From NCBI GenBank assembly GCA_002440625.1, contig DJUV01000043.1:1-9727 (forward strand): a DNA stretch of 9,727 nt. Direction: 5' to 3'. A program made the position numbers and the translations under genes. The notes under the pieces are model-generated. The model did no database searches. It saw nothing but the letters and a program-made list of their open reading frames with translations, and was not told where the DNA came from. The stretch is from Rhodobacteraceae bacterium UBA6273. Lineage in GTDB: Bacteria; Pseudomonadota; Alphaproteobacteria; Rhodobacterales; Rhodobacteraceae. This document shows, piece after piece, positions 5,952 through 9,727 of this stretch (position 1 is the first letter of the stretch; every line of letters starts with the position of its first letter).

Positions 5952-7236
5952 GGCCGCGTGGACTGAAGCGCAGGACGAGAAGAAGCACCAGCCCCATCGT
6001 CAAGAGGCGCATATGCGCTGCGCTGTCCTGCAGATGGGTCTTCAGCGCGCCGTCGGCCATGCCCGACGTGAGGAAGTTCATCAGCCCCGGCCCCCATTCC
6101 TCGACCTTGACCCAGAGGAACCAGATCAGGAAACCGCCAAGGACCGCGCCCCAGTTGTTGCCCGATCCCCCGACGATCACCATGACCCAGATGAGGAAGG
6201 TGAAGCGCAGGGGGTTGTAGGTGCCGGGCGTCAACTGGCTGTCGAGCGTGACCATCATCGCGCCGGCAAGGCCGCAGATGGCCGAGCCGATGATGAAGAT
6301 CTGCAGATGCCGGCGGGTGACGTTCTTGCCCATCGCCTCGGCCGCCGTCTCATTGTCGCGGATCGCCCGCATCATCCGGCCCCAGGGGCTGTTGAGCGCA
6401 AGCTGGGCGCCGATCATGATGATGCCGAGGACAGCGATGAAGAGCGCGGCATAGCAAAGCTTGACCACGACCGTCGAGGCCGTCACCGGGTCCGATCCGA
6501 AGCGCGCCGCCCATTCGGCGAAGGCAGGGCTCGCCTGCAGGTCGACCTCATAGGGAACGGGCCGGGGAAGGCCGATGACGTTCTTCACGCCCCGCGCCAG
6601 CCAGTCCTCGTTCTTCATGACCGAGATGATGATCTCACCGATGCCTAGCGTGGCAATGGCGAGGTAGTCGGAGCGAAGGCCAAGCGCCGTCTTGCCGATG
6701 ACCCAGGCAGCGCCAGCAGCGAAAAGCGCGCCCACCGGCCAGGAGAGAAGAACCGGCAGGTTGAGCCCGCCGATGTTTGAATTCGTAGCCGGGTCAAAGG
6801 CCTCCACGACATCGACGCCGGGGTCCATGATCGCCCGAAAGAGGAAGAAGCCGCCGATCAGGATGGCGAGGATTGAGGCCACCCGCGCCCGGCCACTTAG
6901 CCGGCCATAGGCGAAGATGGCCGCGCCGATCACGCCCGCACCCACAAGAAGCGCGAAGATAATGCGGAAGGCGCCGCCGCCGGTCCAGACCGGCAGCACC
7001 GGCGCTGTCGAGACCAGCACCGGCGCGAGGCCGCCCAAAGCCACGAAACCGACGATCCCGACGTTGAAAAGCCCGGCGTAGCCCCACTGCATGTTCACGC
7101 CAAGCGCCAGGATCGCCGAGATCAGCCCCATGTTGACGATGCCAAGCGCGGTGTTCCAGCTGCCCATGATCCCTTCAAGGATGATGAGAACCGCGACCAC
7201 TCCGAAAAGGGCGACGTTGCGCATGTTCACGCTCAT
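5935..7236 (-). CDS. livM: Branched-chain amino acid-type ABC transporter permease LivM
   Basis: This 433-residue inner-membrane permease has BPD_transp_2 (LivM-type) architecture, with many hydrophobic segments. It has a cytoplasmic loop GRMMRAIRDNETAAEAMGKNV (286-306), the ATPase-contacting motif of LivH/LivM proteins. It also has IVGGSGNNWGAVLGG (354-368) and the family ending RFSPRGLIPEK. The length is close to that of E. coli LivM. ATG 7236-7234 overlaps the livH stop as ATGA, and AAGGGG lies 8 bases upstream inside livH, so translation is coupled. It should pair with LivH to form the channel for an amino acid or related solute delivered by a periplasmic binding protein not seen here. 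The family also includes urea, amide and aromatic-compound transporters, so the substrate is open. Its end overlaps the convergent glycosyltransferase gene, so no terminator can sit between them. Confidence 0.93.
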   Translation of the reverse strand: MSVNMRNVALFGVVAVLIILEGIMGSWNTALGIVNMGLISAILALGVNMQWGYAGLFNVGIVGFVALGGLAPVLVSTAPVLPVWTGGGAFRIIFALLVGAGVIGAAIFAYGRLSGRARVASILAILIGGFFLFRAIMDPGVDVVEAFDPATNSNIGGLNLPVLLSWPVGALFAAGAAWVIGKTALGLRSDYLAIATLGIGEIIISVMKNEDWLARGVKNVIGLPRPVPYEVDLQASPAFAEWAARFGSDPVTASTVVVKLCYAALFIAVLGIIMIGAQLALNSPWGRMMRAIRDNETAAEAMGKNVTRRHLQIFIIGSAICGLAGAMMVTLDSQLTPGTYNPLRFTFLIWVMVIVGGSGNNWGAVLGGFLIWFLWVKVEEWGPGLMNFLTSGMADGALKTHLQDSAAHMRLLTMGLVLLLVLRFSPRGLIPEK

Positions 7237-8246
7237 ACCGATTTCCCCTTGAAAAGACCCGTGGGCTTGAAGAGCAGCACGATGATGAGGATCGCGAAGG
7301 ACACCGCGAACTTGTAGTCGGTGGACAGAAGCTGGGCGAGGCCGTCAGGCGCCAGGCTTTCCGGCAGCACATAGGTCGCCACCTTCTTCCAGGCATAGGT
7401 GAAGGCGACCTCCGAGAAGGCGACGAGGAAGCCGCCGGCAATGGCACCCAGGGGATTGCCAAGCCCGCCGACGATGGCGGCGGCGAAGATCGGCAGCAGA
7501 AGCTGGAAGTAGTTGAAGGCCTTGAAGGCCTTGTCGAGCCCGTAAAGCGTGCCGGCGATGGTGGCAAGACCGGCGGCGATGATCCAGGTCACCATCACCA
7601 CCCGCTCGGGGTTGATGCCGGAGAGAAGCGCCAGATCCTCGTTGTCGGAAAAGGCGCGCATCGACTTGCCGGTCCGGGTCCGGTTGAGGAACCAGAACAG
7701 CACCGCCACGACGATCACTGCCGTCACGATGGTGAGGACCTGCGTGGTGCGAAGGGCGAGGCCCTCGGCAAGACCGGTCGCGGCCTTGAAGTCATTGGCA
7801 TTGATGACGAAACGCTCGCCATCCTCGAAGCGGATCTCCTCGACCCCGATGATGACGCGGGTGATGCCGTTCATCACGAACATCACGCCGAGCGAGACCA
7901 TGACAAGGATCACCGGCGCCGCCTTCTGCTTGCGGTAGAACCGGTAGACGACCCGGTCAGTGCCAAGGACCAGCGCCGAGGTCAGCGCGATGCCGAAGGG
8001 CAGGGCGAGAAGGGCGGTCGGCAGCGGACCGAGCGTGATGCCCATGCCCTGAAACCACCATGTGACGAGGATCACCATCGCCGTGCCGAAGGCCATCGTG
8101 TCGCCATGGGCGAAGTTCGAAAACCTGAGGATGCCGTAGATCAGCGTCACCCCGAGCGCGCCGAGCGCCAGTTGCGCGCCGTAAGCCGCGGCGGGGATGA
8201 AGACGAAGTTCAGAAGCGCCACGATCGCGTTGAGAAGGTCCATCAC
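7233..8246 (-). CDS. livH: Branched-chain amino acid-type ABC transporter permease LivH
   Basis: The 337-residue protein starts at GTG 8246; an adjacent ATG at 8243 would give 336. The GGGAG ribosome-binding site is 8 bases from the GTG and 11 from the ATG, so I favour GTG. This also gives a GTGA overlap with the preceding stop, mirroring the ATGA overlap at its own end. LivH hallmarks are LGVTLIYGILRFSNFAHGD (31-49), the cytoplasmic loop GKSMRAFSDNEDLALLSGI (193-211), AAAIVGGLGNPLGAIAGG (255-272) and the ending LFKPTGLFKG. It is an inner-membrane permease subunit and partner of the LivM encoded immediately downstream. Its upstream neighbours in the operon are two predicted secreted proteins and livF. 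The transported solute cannot be deduced from the permease alone. Confidence 0.93.
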   Translation of the reverse strand: MMDLLNAIVALLNFVFIPAAAYGAQLALGALGVTLIYGILRFSNFAHGDTMAFGTAMVILVTWWFQGMGITLGPLPTALLALPFGIALTSALVLGTDRVVYRFYRKQKAAPVILVMVSLGVMFVMNGITRVIIGVEEIRFEDGERFVINANDFKAATGLAEGLALRTTQVLTIVTAVIVVAVLFWFLNRTRTGKSMRAFSDNEDLALLSGINPERVVMVTWIIAAGLATIAGTLYGLDKAFKAFNYFQLLLPIFAAAIVGGLGNPLGAIAGGFLVAFSEVAFTYAWKKVATYVLPESLAPDGLAQLLSTDYKFAVSFAILIIVLLFKPTGLFKGKSV

Positions 8247-8608
8247 GGCGTCGTCTCCCTGCAGATGCCGGCTGTGCTCCGGCTTGCGATGCCGTCCGCG
8301 CCGCGCCCGGTGGCAGTGATTTCGGCGCGGCGTTCACCCGACGTCGCCTTGGCGTCCACGGCGATCATCAGCGGCCCGGCATCGAGCATGGCGAAGACCG
8401 CGCCAATGCGGGACTCCGCGCCGGGGTTCGTGATGAGGGCGCGATAGTAGAGGTCGCCGACCTTGATCTGCGCCTTGTCGGGAGTGCCGACGACGGAGAC
8501 CTTTTCACCTGCGAAGTCGCAGGTCATGAGGGTGGCGTCGGGCGCGGCGGCGAGGGCCGGGGTGGCCAAGGCGAGAAGAGCGAGGCACTCTAGGTTACGA
8601 AATTCCAT
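8243..8608 (-). CDS. Small predicted secreted protein of unknown function within the liv operon
   Basis: I do not recognise the family. The 121-residue product starts at ATG 8608-8606, with AAGGG 7 bases upstream. It has a hydrophobic stretch ending in ALA (about 8-20), as in a Sec signal peptide cut before AAPDA. The mature part of about 100 residues has exactly two cysteines (30 and 116), one near each end, which could form a disulfide in the periplasm. It contains several short beta-like stretches and no membrane segment. The stop overlaps the livH start (GTGATG), so it is translationally coupled to the permease genes and probably an old operon member. Its N-terminus looks remade: codons 1-8 (MEFRNLEC) lie in lower-GC DNA, and the GC-rich coding character starts at about codon 9. 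See the insertion described at 8580-9126. Confidence 0.7.
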   Translation of the reverse strand: MEFRNLECLALLALATPALAAAPDATLMTCDFAGEKVSVVGTPDKAQIKVGDLYYRALITNPGAESRIGAVFAMLDAGPLMIAVDAKATSGERRAEITATGRGADGIASRSTAGICRETTP

Positions 8609-9126
8609 TACTCTGCCCTTATGCTGCTGCAGGACAGGAGAGTGCTATCGGTTCCGATGCTTCGCTGCCCTAAACCATTGACCGGTAGCGAGAACATGCG
8701 AAACCCTACCGCATCAGAGGCGTTTGGGTCTTTGATCATGATCCTTCCGACGTTCTCCGGGATCAGAAACTGCTCAAAGGCAGAACGAGCCGCTTCAATA
8801 TCGTCGAAGGACACAACCGAGATCTTCCGGCCCCGCAGACCCTCAAGTACGAACCCTTGCAGCACCGCCTCTACGCGTTTCTTGCCATCAAACCCCCACG
8901 TCGACCAAGACGTTTGCCAAGCAAAGAATTCCGCGCGGAGATCAAGCCGGTGGCAGTTGTTATTTTGGCCGCACGCCGCATAGACATCGCATTCGTAGGG
9001 CGGTGGGCCTGGCATTTCTATCGCGCTCGATTGGGTTGATACCAGCGATAGGGTGAGCGCAGAGAGTATAGCCTGACAGACACCGCCGCAGTTCGCCGAG
9101 ATCACGCGCAGGTAGGAAAGCCTCGC
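8580..9126. mobile_element. Lower-GC inserted segment between livF and the small secreted-protein gene
   Basis: Hand counts give about 56% GC for 8641-9120, against about 68% on sampled neighbouring lines in livF, livH and the small gene. GCGAGGC at 8580-8586 and its reverse complement GCCTCGC at 9120-9126 bound the segment, with a looser 9-of-11 match further inward (GCGAGGCACTC against GCGAGGCTTTC). Deleting 8585-9120 joins ATG-GCG-AGG in frame to CTC-GCT-CTT and restores MARLALLALATPALAAAP, an ordinary signal peptide starting 4 bases after livF. No transposase and no clear target duplication are visible, so the mechanism is unknown. The repeats may belong to the target site rather than the element. 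An alternative is that the DNA was always there and simply diverged. Confidence 0.45.
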
Positions 9127-9129
9127 CAT
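8608..9129 (-). CDS. Unrecognised cysteine-containing predicted secreted protein, possible orphan gene
   Basis: I recognise no family. From ATG 9129-9127 the product is 173 residues. A hydrophobic stretch (about 20-33) ending in SSA suggests export with cleavage near residue 36. The mature part has four cysteines (47, 53, 59, 167), three of them spaced six residues apart. It has a Trp/Phe-rich stretch FFAWQTSWSTWGF (68-80), then mixed alpha/beta-like sequence with no membrane segment. The start is 4 bases after the livF stop, with GAGGAG touching the ATG, which is close for a ribosome-binding site. A GTG at residue 9 is an alternative. The stop overlaps the next gene as TAATG. Base composition and codon use are clearly less GC-rich than in the neighbours, pointing to acquisition by transfer. 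The ORF may be expressed from the liv operon, or be a by-product of the insertion. Confidence 0.5.
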   Translation of the reverse strand: MARLSYLRVISANCGGVCQAILSALTLSLVSTQSSAIEMPGPPPYECDVYAACGQNNNCHRLDLRAEFFAWQTSWSTWGFDGKKRVEAVLQGFVLEGLRGRKISVVSFDDIEAARSAFEQFLIPENVGRIMIKDPNASDAVGFRMFSLPVNGLGQRSIGTDSTLLSCSSIRAE

Positions 9130-9133
9130 CTCC

Positions 9134-9727
9134 TCAGCCCCCAAGGAAGGTGCGGCGGACCTCCGGGTCGGCAAGCAGCGCCTCTCCAGTATCCGTGTAG
9201 CGGTTGGCGCCCTGGACGAGGACATAGCCCTTGTCGGCGATCTCGAGCGCTTGCCGCGCGTTCTGTTCGACCATGAGGATCGAGATGCCGGTGCGGGCGA
9301 CTTCGATGATGCGGTCGAAAAGCTCATCCATGACGATGGGGGAAACCCCCGCCGTCGGCTCGTCGAGCATCAAAAGCTTCGGCTGGGTCATCAGCGCCCG
9401 CCCGACGGCGACCTGCTGCCGCTGGCCGCCCGACAATTCCCCCGCCGGCTGGCGGCGCTTTTCCTTCAGGATCGGGAACAGGTGGTAGACCTGCTCCATC
9501 GTCTGGCGGAAATCGTCGCGGCGGATGAAAGCCCCCATTTCGAGGTTTTCCTCGACCGACATGGAGCCGAAGACGTTGTTGACCTGCGGCACGAAGCCCA
9601 TGCCCTTGGCGACGCGGTCCTGCGGCGACAGTTGGGTGATGTCCTCGCCGTCAAGCTTCACATGGCCGCCGCGCAGTTTCAGCATGCCGAAGACCGCCTT
9701 CATCGCGGTCGACTTGCCGGCGCCGTT
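9134..9727 (-). CDS. livF: Branched-chain amino acid-type ABC transporter ATPase LivF (N-terminus cut by right edge)
   Basis: 198 codons are visible including the stop, and the N-terminal 35-40 residues lie beyond the right edge. The frame enters with NGAGKST, the end of the Walker A loop. It continues with the Q-loop region GFVPQVNNVFGSMSVEENL, the ABC signature LSGGQRQQVAVGRAL and Walker B LLMLDEPTAGVSP. At the usual H-loop position the sequence reads ILMVEQNARQAL with no histidine, which is normal for LivF. The ending DPEVRRTFLGG is also typical. It is the cytoplasmic ATPase that powers the LivH/LivM permease, normally as a heterodimer with LivG; livG and the binding protein are probably further upstream, beyond this edge. 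It is the most upstream visible gene of the operon, and the next ORF begins 4 bases after its stop. Confidence 0.93.
   Translation of the reverse strand, partial: NGAGKSTAMKAVFGMLKLRGGHVKLDGEDITQLSPQDRVAKGMGFVPQVNNVFGSMSVEENLEMGAFIRRDDFRQTMEQVYHLFPILKEKRRQPAGELSGGQRQQVAVGRALMTQPKLLMLDEPTAGVSPIVMDELFDRIIEVARTGISILMVEQNARQALEIADKGYVLVQGANRYTDTGEALLADPEVRRTFLGG

Noticed and set aside
5869..6648. 259-codon + strand frame continuing past the glycosyltransferase
   Set aside because: Antisense to conserved livM segments; His/Asp/Arg-rich shadow composition.
9130..9327. Upstream extension of the unrecognised secreted ORF into livF
   Set aside because: This part is a shifted frame over conserved LivF sequence; the first sensible start is ATG 9129, just after the livF stop.
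1769..9727. One methylamine/methylglycine uptake-and-breakdown system joining the liv transporter and the oxidoreductase
   Set aside because: A glycosyltransferase on the opposite strand separates them, they have different promoters, and nothing in the permeases indicates such a substrate. Proximity alone is not enough.

Overview
The window looks like chromosomal DNA from a GC-rich alphaproteobacterium, most likely Rhodobacterales (Rhodobacteraceae/Paracoccaceae). This rests on codon use strongly biased to G/C at third positions, tightly overlapped genes, and the gene types present: small Hint-domain proteins, a dimethylglycine-dehydrogenase-like FAD/GcvT fusion and a liv-type ABC transporter. 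The placement is inference; there is no rRNA or other marker here. I see no tRNA, rRNA, CRISPR array, transposase or integrase, and no gene-free stretch longer than about 235 bases.

Region 1 (1-1103, + strand) holds two tandem Hint (Hedgehog/intein-type) genes. The first is cut by the left edge and only its C-terminal tail is visible. The second is complete. The 250-base gap between them carries a near-perfect sigma-54 (-24/-12) promoter and three small dyads, so the second gene probably has its own RpoN-dependent promoter.

Region 2 (1110-4195, - strand) holds an 808-residue FAD-dependent oxidoreductase with a C-terminal GcvT half (dimethylglycine/sarcosine dehydrogenase family). After a 65-base hairpin-rich gap comes a MobA/MocA-like nucleotidyltransferase, which converges on the Hint gene with 6 bases between stop codons. 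A sigma-70-like promoter for the oxidoreductase lies in the divergent gap before region 3.

Region 3 (about 4383-5951, + strand) is one membrane glycosyltransferase of the GT39/GT83 (PMT/ArnT-like) type. Its 3' end overlaps the convergent livM gene by 17 bases.

Region 4 (5935-9727, - strand) is part of a branched-chain-amino-acid-type ABC transporter operon. In transcription order it reads livF (cut by the right edge), an unrecognised secreted protein, a small unrecognised secreted protein, livH, livM. The start/stop overlaps (TAATG, GTGA, ATGA) indicate tight translational coupling. livG and the binding protein are not visible.

The most interesting feature is in region 4. The segment of about 8585-9120 is clearly less GC-rich than its surroundings (about 56% against about 68% on hand-counted lines). 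It appears to have been inserted into the signal-peptide codons of the small secreted-protein gene. Removing 8585-9120 on paper restores an in-frame, textbook signal peptide that starts 4 bases after livF. The insert therefore seems to have created a new ORF that borrows the old start codon and given the old gene a new start.
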